Below are positions 52,497 to 61,437 of a stretch of 64,000 bases of DNA, piece after piece; position 1 is the stretch's first letter, and each line of letters opens with the position of its first letter. Origin of the DNA: Autumnicola psychrophila (GTDB lineage Bacteria > Bacteroidota > Bacteroidia > Flavobacteriales > Flavobacteriaceae). The notes under the pieces are model-generated. The model was given only the letters and a program-made list of their open reading frames with translations, ran no database searches and was not told the DNA's origin. A program made the translations under genes and the position numbers. The stretch is from assembly GCF_031846645.1 (NCBI RefSeq), contig NZ_JAVRHN010000004.1, positions 248,001 through 312,000 on the forward strand, read 5' to 3'.

Positions 52497-55058
52497 ATGG
52501 ATGATAATTTTTCGCCAAGAGTAAAAGATGTAATTTCTTACAGTAAGGAAGAAGCATTACGACTCGGCCACGACTTTATAGGGACAGAACATCTTATGCT
52601 TGGTTTGCTGCGTGACGGTGATGGTAAAGCAATAGAAATATTAAATGCACTTGATGTAGATCTTAGTCATTTAAGAAGAAAAGTAGAAATATTAAGTCCT
52701 GCCAATCCTGGTTCAGGATCAATTTCTAACGAAAAGAAAAATCTTCACTTAACAAGACAGGCAGAGCGTGCGTTAAAGACAACTTTTTTAGAAGCAAAGC
52801 TTTTTCAAAGTACGTCTATAAATACCGCACACCTGTTATTATGTATTCTAAGAAATGAAAACGATCCTACCACGAAGCTTTTAAACAGGCTTAAGATCGA
52901 TTATGACGGAGTTAAGGATCAGTTTAAATATATGATTGCCAATGATGAGGATGACTTTTCTGATATTCCTTCTGCAGAATCCTTCTCTGATGAAGGTGAT
53001 ACAGATGATGCTACCAAGGACAATCCATTTAGTGGCGGAGGTGGTAGCGGACCTGGCAAAACTTCAAAGAAATCTAAAACCCCGGTACTAGATAACTTTG
53101 GCCGTGATTTAACCGCAATGGCTGAGGCTGACAAGCTTGATCCTGTAGTAGGAAGAGAGAAAGAGATTGAACGGGTCTCACAAATTTTAAGCAGACGTAA
53201 AAAAAATAATCCGCTTCTTATAGGAGAACCAGGTGTCGGTAAATCTGCCATAGCTGAAGGTTTGGCACTAAGAATTGTAAAAAGAAAAGTATCTCGTATT
53301 CTTTTTGATAAACGTGTGGTAACATTAGATCTTGCAAGTCTGGTTGCAGGCACCAAGTATCGCGGGCAATTTGAGGAACGAATGAAGGCTGTAATGAATG
53401 AGCTGGAAAAGAATGAAGATATTATTCTTTTTATAGACGAAATTCATACAATAGTTGGAGCTGGCGGCGCTACAGGTAGTCTGGATGCAAGTAATATGTT
53501 TAAACCGGCTCTTGCAAGAGGGGAAATTCAATGTATTGGAGCTACCACTCTTGATGAGTACAGGCAATATATTGAAAAGGATGGTGCCCTGGAAAGAAGA
53601 TTTCAGAAGGTAATTGTTGAGCCTACTACGGTAGAAGAAACAATAGAAATCCTTAACAATATTAAGAACAAATATGAAGAGCACCATAACGTAGCTTACA
53701 CAGATGAAGCGATAGAAGCCTGTGTGAAACTTACAAACAGGTACATGACCGATCGTTTCCTTCCCGACAAGGCTATTGATGCTTTAGATGAAGCAGGTTC
53801 GAGAGTTCATATTATAAACATAGACGTTCCTAAGCAAATTCTTGATTTAGAACGAAAGCTTGAAGAAGTAAGGGAGAATAAAAATTCCGTCGTTAAAAAA
53901 CAGAAATATGAGGAGGCTGCCAAACTTCGGGATGACGAGAAAAATCTGGAAAAAGAACTAAGCCTGGCGCAGGAAAAATGGGAAGAAGAGTCGAAGAAAC
54001 ACAAAGAAACTGTTAGCGAAGATAGTGTTGCTGACGTGGTTTCAATGATGACTGGTGTTCCTGTAAATAGAATTGCACAGACAGAAAGCAATAAACTGGT
54101 TGAACTGCCTAATAAAATTAAAGGCAAGGTAATAGGACAGGATGACGCCGTATCTAAAGTTGTAAAAGCTATACAAAGAAACAGAGCTGGTCTTAAAGAT
54201 CCTAATAAACCAATTGGCTCCTTCATTTTCCTTGGCCAGACAGGAGTTGGTAAAACACAATTGGCAAAGGTACTGGCCCGGGAATTATTTGACAATGAAG
54301 ACACTCTTATCAGAATTGATATGAGTGAATATATGGAGAAGTTTGCTGTATCAAGATTAATTGGAGCACCTCCGGGATATGTAGGATACGAAGAAGGTGG
54401 ACAACTTACTGAAAAAGTTAGACGTAAGCCTTACGCCGTAATTCTTCTTGATGAAGTTGAAAAAGCACACCCCGATGTATTTAATATGTTGCTTCAGGTT
54501 CTTGATGACGGATATTTAACAGATAGCTTAGGTCGTAAAATTGATTTTAGGAATACTATCATTATAATGACCTCCAACATTGGAGCACGAAAACTGAAGG
54601 ATTTTGGACAGGGCGTTGGTTTCGGAACTGCCGCAATGAAATCTCAGGTAGATCAGAACACCAGAGGAGTTATTGAAGGTGCGCTGAAAAAAGCTTTTGC
54701 TCCGGAATTCCTAAACCGTATTGATGATGTTGTAATTTTTAACTCTTTAGAAAGGGAAGATATTCATAAAATTATTGATATAGAACTGGCCAAATTGTAC
54801 GGACGTATTGGAAGTCTTGGTTATACCTTAAAATTAACAGACAAAGCAAAAGATTTTATTGCGGAAAAAGGGTTTGATAAACAATATGGTGCAAGACCTC
54901 TTAACCGGGCAATTCAGAAATATATTGAAGATGCACTTGCTGAAGAAATTATTACGGCTCATGTAAATGAAGGAGACACTATAATGATGGATCTTGATGA
55001 AGAGAAAAATGAGCTAACGATAAATGTTGATAACACCGTTAAGGAAACTAAATCCTAA
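52497..55058 (+). CDS. clpC: ATP-dependent Clp protease ATPase subunit ClpC
   Basis: An 853-residue Hsp100 unfoldase that feeds substrates to ClpP. Two Clp-N repeats (about 1-150) are followed by a Gly/Ser-rich linker (GGGGSGPGK), AAA-1 with GEPGVGKS (about 243-250), a UVR/middle coiled region (KQKYEEAAKLRDDEKNLEKE), and AAA-2 with GQTGVGKT (about 580-587). A ClpP-binding loop of the GFG type (VGFGTAAM) lies near residue 710. It is divergent from gyrA, with 248 nt between starts. Confidence 0.97.
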   Translation: MDDNFSPRVKDVISYSKEEALRLGHDFIGTEHLMLGLLRDGDGKAIEILNALDVDLSHLRRKVEILSPANPGSGSISNEKKNLHLTRQAERALKTTFLEAKLFQSTSINTAHLLLCILRNENDPTTKLLNRLKIDYDGVKDQFKYMIANDEDDFSDIPSAESFSDEGDTDDATKDNPFSGGGGSGPGKTSKKSKTPVLDNFGRDLTAMAEADKLDPVVGREKEIERVSQILSRRKKNNPLLIGEPGVGKSAIAEGLALRIVKRKVSRILFDKRVVTLDLASLVAGTKYRGQFEERMKAVMNELEKNEDIILFIDEIHTIVGAGGATGSLDASNMFKPALARGEIQCIGATTLDEYRQYIEKDGALERRFQKVIVEPTTVEETIEILNNIKNKYEEHHNVAYTDEAIEACVKLTNRYMTDRFLPDKAIDALDEAGSRVHIINIDVPKQILDLERKLEEVRENKNSVVKKQKYEEAAKLRDDEKNLEKELSLAQEKWEEESKKHKETVSEDSVADVVSMMTGVPVNRIAQTESNKLVELPNKIKGKVIGQDDAVSKVVKAIQRNRAGLKDPNKPIGSFIFLGQTGVGKTQLAKVLARELFDNEDTLIRIDMSEYMEKFAVSRLIGAPPGYVGYEEGGQLTEKVRRKPYAVILLDEVEKAHPDVFNMLLQVLDDGYLTDSLGRKIDFRNTIIIMTSNIGARKLKDFGQGVGFGTAAMKSQVDQNTRGVIEGALKKAFAPEFLNRIDDVVIFNSLEREDIHKIIDIELAKLYGRIGSLGYTLKLTDKAKDFIAEKGFDKQYGARPLNRAIQKYIEDALAEEIITAHVNEGDTIMMDLDEEKNELTINVDNTVKETKS

Positions 55059-55082
55059 TCTTAAACTTAGTTTATATTAAAT

Positions 55083-55123
55083 AGAAGCCGTCTCATTTAC
55101 CAAAGTGGGACGGTTTTGTTTTT
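55083..55123 (+). terminator. Hairpin plus T-tract after clpC, at an IS end
   Basis: CCGTCTCATTT (55088-55098), loop ACC, then AAAGTGGGACGG (102-113) with imperfect pairing, followed by TTTTGTTTTTT. It begins 29 nt after the clpC stop and coincides with the left inverted repeat of IS remnant 2. Confidence 0.8.
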
Positions 55124-55288
55124 TAACTATTGTCCCGTGTCCTAAAATAGAGCTACACTTAAATGCTAGTGTAAAGAAAAAACCAACAAAGACAGGATAT
55201 CTGAAATGCACCAAAAAAAATTACTCAATTTCTTATAAACAATAAGTTGTTCAGGAAACACGTTAAATCTTAATGAGGAAAAACAAGT

Positions 55289-55425
55289 AAAAATAACGGT
55301 GACAAAGCACCTGAACAGAAAATACTTGAACCGGAATCAAAATTAGAGCTGCTAAAAAAGCACAGGGCTAAAGCTGAGCACTCTACCGAGCGGATAAGAA
55401 GGCAATCATCTGCGACATGCTCTAT
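55289..55425 (+). pseudogene. Remnant of IS3 OrfA (leucine-zipper part)
   Basis: KNNGDKAPEQKILEPESKLE then LLKKHRAKAEHSTER is read in one frame (55289-55393), and ADKKAIICDMLY in the next (from 55390). This pattern (GDK-PEQKILELE-KL-LLKK-RAKAEH followed by ADKKAIIFDM) is the coiled-coil C-terminal half of a Bacteroidota IS3 OrfA as I remember it. A frameshift and missing ends show decay. Confidence 0.75.
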
Positions 55426-55532
55426 CTATTTTATAAAGATCCAGATTTCCTTTTCGAGGATTAAAATATACTTTTATATATTGAATTGACTTCCTAAAAT
55501 GTTCTGTATAAATGTTGCCCAAATCCCTTCCT

Positions 55533-55604
55533 TTACTCTACATGTGTAATTGTCTGCTCTTTAATCGCCTCTATAGCTACTTTAGCCTTGAAAGATGCAC
55601 TATA
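55533..55604 (-). pseudogene. Fragment of a second IS3-type OrfA, N-terminal part
   Basis: The minus strand reads YSASFKAKVAIEAIKEQTI then THVE and a stop. FKAKVAxEAIKEQ is the N-terminal HTH signature of a common IS3-family OrfA (HTH_Tnp_1), different from the OrfA type in the same remnant. Only 23 codons survive. Confidence 0.55.
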
Positions 55605-55716
55605 CAAAAAGAAGAGCAGCTGCAGCCATAAAACAAAAAAGCTGAATCAAATAAATGAGACAGCTTCTTTTTTATGTGATAACGTCTTTTGACTGAAATA
55701 AGATAGATGAATGATG

Positions 55717-56049
55717 TTAAGCCTTTATTCTAACAGGCATTACAAAATTTTCAAATTTGCTCTCCATAGAGGATTTGATTTTCCTGTAGTTTAGCCTGCT
55801 TTTAATATAAGCCCTCACATCCTTATTTTCGCATTCAATAAGCAAGACTACCAATTCTTTGTCATCATTTAAAGTTAAAAGAACGTTGGTGACCACATCC
55901 TCCTCCAGTTTCAGGTCGTGATCCTTAAGAAGCTTTTCAATTTCATTTTTTACAGCACTGGGATCTTCTGTAGTAATCTTAGCATTTACAGATAATACGC
56001 TGCCGACGCAAAAAATGAACATCAGCATTAAAAAATTAATTCTTTTCAT
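55717..56049 (-). CDS. Small secreted protein, unknown function
   Basis: A 110-residue protein with a signal peptide (MKRINFLMLMFIFCVGSVLS, cut near NAK). The mature part is charged, with a likely alpha-beta fold (VKNEIEKLLKDHDLKLEEDV, then VVLLIECENKDVRAYIKSRL) ending MPVRIKA. The ending resembles the last strand of TonB C-terminal-like small proteins of Bacteroidota, but it is too short for a firm call. It lies between IS remnant 2 and sucC. Confidence 0.7.
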   Translation of the reverse strand: MKRINFLMLMFIFCVGSVLSVNAKITTEDPSAVKNEIEKLLKDHDLKLEEDVVTNVLLTLNDDKELVVLLIECENKDVRAYIKSRLNYRKIKSSMESKFENFVMPVRIKA

Positions 56050-56237
56050 AATAAATAAAATTTAAAGGTTATACGTAAAAGACTGACCTTCAGTATTCAT
56101 CGTTACAGAAGTATCCCTAATTCACAAAGTTTTAACGTTTAATGGGTTTTTTGATCTCCGTATTTTTTCAGGTTTCATTTCCGAACTTTTAAAACTGCAA
56201 CATAGAAAAGAAAGATATCGGCGTGTTCAGAAGAGGA

Positions 56238-56270
56238 ATAAAAAAAGGCTGCCCATTAGGGACAGCCTTT
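56238..56270 (-). terminator. Terminator for sucC
   Basis: AAAGGCTG (56244-56251) pairs with CAGCCTTT (56263-56270), with an inner CCC/GGG pairing. On the minus strand a T-tract follows the stem. Confidence 0.85.
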
Positions 56271-56293
56271 CACTTTCTGAAAAATATGTTATT

Positions 56294-57487
56294 CTAGGAA
56301 AGTACTTCCTGTACTTTATCTGCAGCTTCCTGGAATTGTACAGCACTGTGCACTCCCAGTCCGCTTTCATCTATCAATTTTTTGGCAACATCTGCATTAG
56401 TTCCCTGTAACCTTACGATAATTGGAACATTTATGGCATCACCCATATTTTTATAAGCATCTACAATACCTTGTGCAACACGATCACAACGTACAATTCC
56501 ACCAAAAATATTTACAAGAATAGCTTCTACTTTTTCATCTTTAAGAATTAGGCGAAAAGCCTCTTCAACTCTTTTGGCATCTGCCGTACCACCAACGTCC
56601 AGGAAGTTGGCCGGCTCACCACCTGCCTGCTTAATAAGATCCATTGTTGCCATTGCAAGCCCGGCTCCATTTACCATACACCCTACGTTTCCATCAAGTG
56701 CAACATAATTAAGTCCGACTTCCTTAGCCTCAACTTCAGTAGGGTTTTCTTCACGAATATCTCGCATTTCAGCATAATCCTTGTGACGGAAAAGTGCATT
56801 ATCATCTAAAGTCACTTTTGCATCTACCGCCATAATTTTGTCATCACTGGTTTTTAAAACCGGATTGATTTCAAAAAGCGAAGAATCAGATTTATCAAAA
56901 GCAGTATAAAGAGAGCTTACAAATTTAACCATCTCTTTAAAAGCAGTACCGCTAAGGCCAAGATTAAAGGCAATTCTACGTGCCTGAAATCCTAAAAGTC
57001 CAACAGAAGGATCAATTTCTTCAGTAAAAATTAAATGCGGAGTTTCTTCAGCAACAGTTTCTATATCCATTCCACCTTCCGTAGAATACATAATCATATT
57101 GCGACCTGTAGAACGATTTAACAATACAGACATATAATATTCCTCTGGCTCGTTTTCTCCCGGATAATATACATCTTCAGCAACAAGTACCTGGTGTACC
57201 TTTTTACCTTCAGCACTGGTTTGTGGAGTTACCAGGTCCATCCCGATAATGTTTCGTGCAATTTCCTCAACCTCTTTAAGGTTTTTAGCAAGTTTCACCC
57301 CGCCACCTTTACCACGTCCACCGGCATGAACCTGTGCTTTAATTACGTGCCAGCCAGTTCCGGTCTGTTCGGTTAATTCTTTTGCAGCATTTACTGCCTC
57401 CTGCGCATTGTGAGCAACAATCCCTCTTTGGATTCGAACTCCGAAGCTATTCAGTATTTCCTTTCCTTGATATTCGTGTATATTCAT
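56294..57487 (-). CDS. sucC: Succinyl-CoA synthetase beta subunit (ADP-forming)
   Basis: A 397-residue ATP-grasp subunit of succinate-CoA ligase in the TCA cycle. MNIHEYQGKEILNSFGV start, VKAQVHAGGRGKGGGVKLAK (nucleotide site), DVGGTADAKRVEEAFRLIL and VNIFGGIVRCD are all canonical. sucD is not adjacent, so the subunits are encoded separately here. A 246-nt AT-rich gap without a visible gene separates it from the MFS gene. Confidence 0.97.
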   Translation of the reverse strand: MNIHEYQGKEILNSFGVRIQRGIVAHNAQEAVNAAKELTEQTGTGWHVIKAQVHAGGRGKGGGVKLAKNLKEVEEIARNIIGMDLVTPQTSAEGKKVHQVLVAEDVYYPGENEPEEYYMSVLLNRSTGRNMIMYSTEGGMDIETVAEETPHLIFTEEIDPSVGLLGFQARRIAFNLGLSGTAFKEMVKFVSSLYTAFDKSDSSLFEINPVLKTSDDKIMAVDAKVTLDDNALFRHKDYAEMRDIREENPTEVEAKEVGLNYVALDGNVGCMVNGAGLAMATMDLIKQAGGEPANFLDVGGTADAKRVEEAFRLILKDEKVEAILVNIFGGIVRCDRVAQGIVDAYKNMGDAINVPIIVRLQGTNADVAKKLIDESGLGVHSAVQFQEAADKVQEVLS

Positions 57488-57682
57488 AATCAGGTATTTC
57501 TTCTGTATTATTTATAGTTCACAAAAGTAACAAATACAATACTATTGTACCAATCTTTTTTAATTAACTCATAACCGCTCAAAAGTTTCTTAAAGACCAA
57601 AGCCCTACGCACCTCTAATTGTATGGCAGATATTTAAGCACCCCCCGTCAACTATATGGTTATCGTAACTTTCCCTGTCTAT

Positions 57683-57715
57683 TTTGTTCTAACCAGGAAT
57701 TCTCCCGTATTTTTG
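57683..57715 (+). promoter_or_regulatory. Promoter for the MFS gene
   Basis: TTTG (57683-57686), 21-nt spacer, TATTTTTG (57708-57715); ATG at 57734. Confidence 0.6.
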
Positions 57716-57733
57716 CGCTTTTAATTTTCTTGC

Positions 57734-58906
57734 ATGAATAAAGCACTATTAGCTCTGGCAATTGGAGGATTTAGTATTGGAATGACCGAATTCGTGATTA
57801 TGGGAATCCTACCGGATGTCGCCACTGCTCTCAATATCACAATTCCACAGGCAGGCCATTTCATTTCGGCTTATGCTCTTGGGGTTGTTGTTGGCGCTCC
57901 TTTGCTTACTGGAATAGGATCAAAATGGCCTGCACATAAAGTTTTAATGTTGCTTATGGTTTGGTTTACGGTGTTTAACACCCTTTCTGCCTTTGCCAAT
58001 TCTTATCATTTATTACTTATTTCCCGCTTTTTATCTGGTTTACCTCACGGTGCTTTCTTCGGAATTGGAGCCGTGGTCGCAGGGCAACTTGCGAAACCAG
58101 GGAAATCTGCCCGGGCCATTGCCACAATGTTTACCGGGCTTACCGTTGCTAACGTCCTGGGAGTACCTTTTGGAACTTATTTAGGACATAACTATAGCTG
58201 GAACGTCTCGTTTATGGCTGTGGGTGTAGTCGGAGTTTTGGCAGTTCTGAGCATTAAATTCTGGATGCCGGAATTATCCCGTCCTTCCAACAACGGAATT
58301 ATAAAAGATTTGAAAGTTCTGAAAAGACTGGAACTATGGATGGTAATATTACTTACTACCGTGGGAACAGGAGGATTTTTTGCCTGGTACAGCTACATAG
58401 CCCCACTAATCACAGAAGTTGCAGGTCACCCGGAAAGTATAGTAAGTTACGCCATGATTCTTGCGGGGCTTGGTATGGTGCTGGGTAACCTGATTGGCGC
58501 TAAACTTGCTGAAAAATTTTCTCCTATATATTCTGTTTTAATCAGTCTCGCTTTAATGGTGATTGTACTTATTGCCAATACTTATCTGGCTTCAGATAAA
58601 ATTGCAGTCCTCGTGATGACCTTCATTATCGCAACGGTTGCCTTTACGCTTTCCACTCCTATTCAGATGGCGGTGATAAATTCAGCTAAAGGATCAGAAA
58701 TGCTGGGTTCTTCCTTAAATCAGAGTGCTTTTAATATGGGAAATGCATCAGGTGCATATCTTGCAGGATTGCCAATCGCCTATGGTTATGGATTTACTTC
58801 TGCAGACTGGGTTGGAGCGGGAATGGCAGGGGCAGGTATCTTTATTGCAGTGGGCGTGATCTGGATTAGAAAAAGGAATACACAAAGAGCAGCGCTACAA
58901 ACCTGA
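57734..58906 (+). CDS. MFS transporter, AraJ/DHA1-like
   Basis: A 390-residue, 12-helix major-facilitator protein. The N-terminal GGFSIGMTEFVIMGILPDVA is typical of the AraJ/PbuE/SotB drug:H+ antiporter subgroup (TEFxxMGLLP). The motif-A-like loop is weak (GIGSKWPAHKVL), and LSGLPHGAFFGIGAVVA follows. Exported substrate unknown. lysA follows after 97 nt with its own matching promoter. Confidence 0.92.
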   Translation: MNKALLALAIGGFSIGMTEFVIMGILPDVATALNITIPQAGHFISAYALGVVVGAPLLTGIGSKWPAHKVLMLLMVWFTVFNTLSAFANSYHLLLISRFLSGLPHGAFFGIGAVVAGQLAKPGKSARAIATMFTGLTVANVLGVPFGTYLGHNYSWNVSFMAVGVVGVLAVLSIKFWMPELSRPSNNGIIKDLKVLKRLELWMVILLTTVGTGGFFAWYSYIAPLITEVAGHPESIVSYAMILAGLGMVLGNLIGAKLAEKFSPIYSVLISLALMVIVLIANTYLASDKIAVLVMTFIIATVAFTLSTPIQMAVINSAKGSEMLGSSLNQSAFNMGNASGAYLAGLPIAYGYGFTSADWVGAGMAGAGIFIAVGVIWIRKRNTQRAALQT

Positions 58907-58949
58907 TTTATATAACAAATTTACTGAATTGGTTATTTTTCAAATCCGG

Positions 58950-58982
58950 TTTGCCGAAAATCAAATTTCTCCTGTATTTTTG
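58950..58982 (+). promoter_or_regulatory. Promoter for lysA
   Basis: TTTG (58950-58953), 21-nt spacer, TATTTTTG (58975-58982); ATG at 59004. This has the same spacing as the MFS promoter. Confidence 0.65.
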
Positions 58983-59003
58983 CCACCTCATAATTCAGAA
59001 CAA

Positions 59004-60236
59004 ATGAACAATCAAGACCTTTTAGCTGTAGCCGAAGAATTTGGAAGTCCGGTTTATGTATATGATGCCGAAAAAATTATTTCGCAATACAACCGGTTAA
59101 CCAGTGCTTTTAATGTAGAAAAACTGCGTATACATTATGCAGTAAAAGCCCTGTCTAATATTTCTATTCTGAAGCTTCTAAACTCTCTTGGCTGCGGACT
59201 CGATACCGTGTCGATCCAGGAAGTAAAATTAGGTCTTGAAGCCGGCGTGGATCCTTCCCGGATCATCTATACACCAAACGGCGTTTCTCTGGAAGAAATT
59301 GAAAAGGTTGCCGCTCTGGGAGCGCAGATAAATATCGATAATTTATCCATTTTAGAACAATTCGGGACGAGACATCCTGAAACTCCGGTCTGCATCAGGA
59401 TAAACCCTCATGTAATGGCGGGAGGTAATTCCAAAATTTCTGTTGGCCATATTGATTCGAAATTTGGCATTTCCATACATCAAATGCCGCACCTGCTTAG
59501 GATTGTAGAAAATACCGGCATGAATATCAACGGTATCCACATGCATACAGGAAGTGATATTTTAGACATTGGAGTATTTTTACACGCTTCAGAAATTCTT
59601 TTTGATGCGGCAAGGAATTTCAAAGACCTTGAATTTTTGGATTTTGGCAGCGGATTCAAAGTTCCGTATAAAGAAGGAGATATTGAAACAGATATTGAAG
59701 ACCTTGGAGCGCAACTTACCTCAAAATTTGAAGCATTTTGCAAAGAATATGGTCGCGAACTTACGCTCGCTTTCGAACCTGGAAAATATCTTGTAAGTGA
59801 GGCCGGGAAATTCCTTGCAAAGGTCAACGTGATAAAACAAACCACCTCAACCGTATTTGCAGGAATAGATACCGGGTTTAATCACCTTATTCGCCCGATG
59901 TTTTATGGCTCACATCACCATATTTCGAATATTTCCAATCCTGAAGGCAAGGAACGCTTCTACTCTGTTGTGGGATATATTTGCGAAACAGATACTTTTG
60001 CCAGCAACAGGCGTATTGCTGAAATTACCGAAGGTGACATTCTTGCCTTCAGCAATGCCGGGGCTTACAGTTATTCTATGTCCAGTAATTTTAATTCCAG
60101 GTACCGCCCTGCAGAAGTTTTGTGGTATAAAGGTGAAGCACACCTTATTAGGAAAAGAGAAACTTTTGAAGATTTAATTAAGCACCAGGTTCCCGTAGAT
60201 CTTGACATTAATGTGGAAAGTGCACAGTCTTCATAA
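59004..60236 (+). CDS. lysA: Diaminopimelate decarboxylase
   Basis: A 410-residue fold-type III PLP enzyme that makes L-lysine from meso-diaminopimelate. The PLP lysine is in IHYAVKALSN, HMHTGSDI and FEPGKYLV follow, and the substrate Cys of the partner active site is in GYICETDTFA. ATG 59004 (MNNQDLLAV) is used because the longer frame starts upstream of the promoter. It is transcribed alone. Confidence 0.94.
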   Translation: MNNQDLLAVAEEFGSPVYVYDAEKIISQYNRLTSAFNVEKLRIHYAVKALSNISILKLLNSLGCGLDTVSIQEVKLGLEAGVDPSRIIYTPNGVSLEEIEKVAALGAQINIDNLSILEQFGTRHPETPVCIRINPHVMAGGNSKISVGHIDSKFGISIHQMPHLLRIVENTGMNINGIHMHTGSDILDIGVFLHASEILFDAARNFKDLEFLDFGSGFKVPYKEGDIETDIEDLGAQLTSKFEAFCKEYGRELTLAFEPGKYLVSEAGKFLAKVNVIKQTTSTVFAGIDTGFNHLIRPMFYGSHHHISNISNPEGKERFYSVVGYICETDTFASNRRIAEITEGDILAFSNAGAYSYSMSSNFNSRYRPAEVLWYKGEAHLIRKRETFEDLIKHQVPVDLDINVESAQSS

Positions 60237-60250
60237 GCCATAAATCGAAC

Positions 60251-60280
60251 TGTAGGTCGATAATTGCCATTTTAGAGCAG
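60251..60280 (-). repeat. Copy of the half-site repeat seen at 3264
   Basis: On the minus strand it reads AAATGGCAATTATCGACCT then ACA, matching 3267-3288 with 2 differences in 22 bases. It is in intergenic DNA just after lysA. Confidence 0.45.
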
Positions 60281-60345
60281 TCTCTTTTTTCTGTTCTTAC
60301 CTACTAAAAAGTTGAGGAATCTTGTAGAAGTATTTGCTCACCATA

Positions 60346-60373
60346 CCTACAAGGTTCAAAAAAACCCTGCAGG
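60346..60373. repeat. Imperfect intergenic palindrome
   Basis: CCTACAAGGTT (60346-60356) and AACCCTGCAGG (60363-60373) are inverted with 9 of 11 matches around a short A-rich loop. It lies in the 289-nt gap between lysA and the CHAD gene, which otherwise holds the half-site repeat at 60251 and no gene. Similar CTACAAGGTTTT palindromes recur in flavobacterial genomes as I recall. Confidence 0.45.
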
Positions 60374-60525
60374 AACATATAAAATGTAAATAAATCCTGT
60401 TTTCTATAATTTCTTCTGAAGTTTTCTTGAAAATACGTTTATTTCACCCGAAAAACCTTCAGTTTTAATAAAATCCTAACCTATTTCTTTTAAGCTATTC
60501 AGTATCTTAAGTGAAAAATCGGGAA

Positions 60526-61422
60526 ATGAGCTACAAACTGGAAAAACAGGAAGACCTTAATGAAAACATCAATAGAATTGCTTCCGAAGAAATAGAAGCC
60601 TGTCTTACTTCACTCAAAAAGGCTGAAATTAACGAAGCAGTTCACGATATTCGCAAACGCCTGAAGAAACTCCGCGCCCTTGCAAGGCTCGTCCGGGACG
60701 AAATGGGCGAAAAGCAGTACAAGAAAATCAATATTTATTTTCGGGACCTGGGACGTGAACTGGCGCCAATCAGGGATCTTACCGCGAACATGGAAACGGT
60801 GGACAACCTTAAAGAAAGGTATGGTGATCATATCTATGTAAAATTTTTTGACAGCATCAAACAAGAATTAGAGAAAGAAAGAGACAAGGTCACAGAAGAG
60901 CTTCAGGAAAAAGATTTCTTTTCAGAATATCTTGTGGAAAAACTTGAAACTGCAAAGGAGAGATTAGAAGACTGGCCGGTGAAATCTACTGATATTGCAG
61001 TTATACTTCCCAGCCTGAAGAGGGTTTACGAAAGGGGAGCCGATGCCCTGGAGGAAGCTTATGCCAACCCTAATGCCGCAACTTTCCACGAATGGCGAAA
61101 AAGGGCAGAATACCTGTGGCATCATAGTGAATTGCTTCAGGACGTTTGGCCGGGATTATTTAAAACCCTGGAGGCAGAAATTCATCTTTTGGCAGATTAT
61201 TTGGGCGACGATCACGATCTTATGGTTCTGGATGAAAAATTATTAAATAGCGATTTCAATTTTAAGGATGAAAAGCAAAAAGAAATGATTCATGCTCTAA
61301 TCAAGGAATATAGCGACCATTTAAGGACTAATGCTGAGCTGCAGGGAGCGTTGATTTATGCTGAAAAACCTAAAGCCTTTAAAAACCGTATAAAAAAGTA
61401 CCTAAAAATAAACTGGAACTAG
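60526..61422 (+). CDS. CHAD-domain protein
   Basis: A 298-residue, highly charged, all-helical protein. The CHAD signatures are NEAVHDIRKRLKKLRALARL in the first half and FHEWRKRAEYLWHHSELL in the second, with conserved His and basic residues that bind polyphosphate in characterised members. No CYTH partner is nearby. I use ATG 60526; a GTG at 60511 is possible. The RNA-ligase-like gene follows 15 nt later. Confidence 0.92.
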   Translation: MSYKLEKQEDLNENINRIASEEIEACLTSLKKAEINEAVHDIRKRLKKLRALARLVRDEMGEKQYKKINIYFRDLGRELAPIRDLTANMETVDNLKERYGDHIYVKFFDSIKQELEKERDKVTEELQEKDFFSEYLVEKLETAKERLEDWPVKSTDIAVILPSLKRVYERGADALEEAYANPNAATFHEWRKRAEYLWHHSELLQDVWPGLFKTLEAEIHLLADYLGDDHDLMVLDEKLLNSDFNFKDEKQKEMIHALIKEYSDHLRTNAELQGALIYAEKPKAFKNRIKKYLKINWN

Positions 61423-61437
61423 AACAACTGCACGAAA

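Larger units (their letters stand above)
55083..55668 (+). mobile_element. Decayed IS3-family element, remnant 2, with both terminal inverted repeats
   Basis: AGAAGCCGTCTCATTT (55083-55098) and AAATGAGACAGCTTCT (55653-55668) are inverted repeats with 15 of 16 matches. The 586-bp span, too short for a complete IS3 element, carries OrfA remains (55289-55425) and an opposite-strand fragment of another OrfA (55533-55604). No target duplication is visible. The gap from clpC to the gene at 55717 holds nothing else. Confidence 0.8.

Noticed and set aside
53807..54304. Long open frame antisense to clpC (also 52919-53356)
   Set aside because: It mirrors a highly conserved coding strand, is Ser-rich by codon reflection, and shows no domain.
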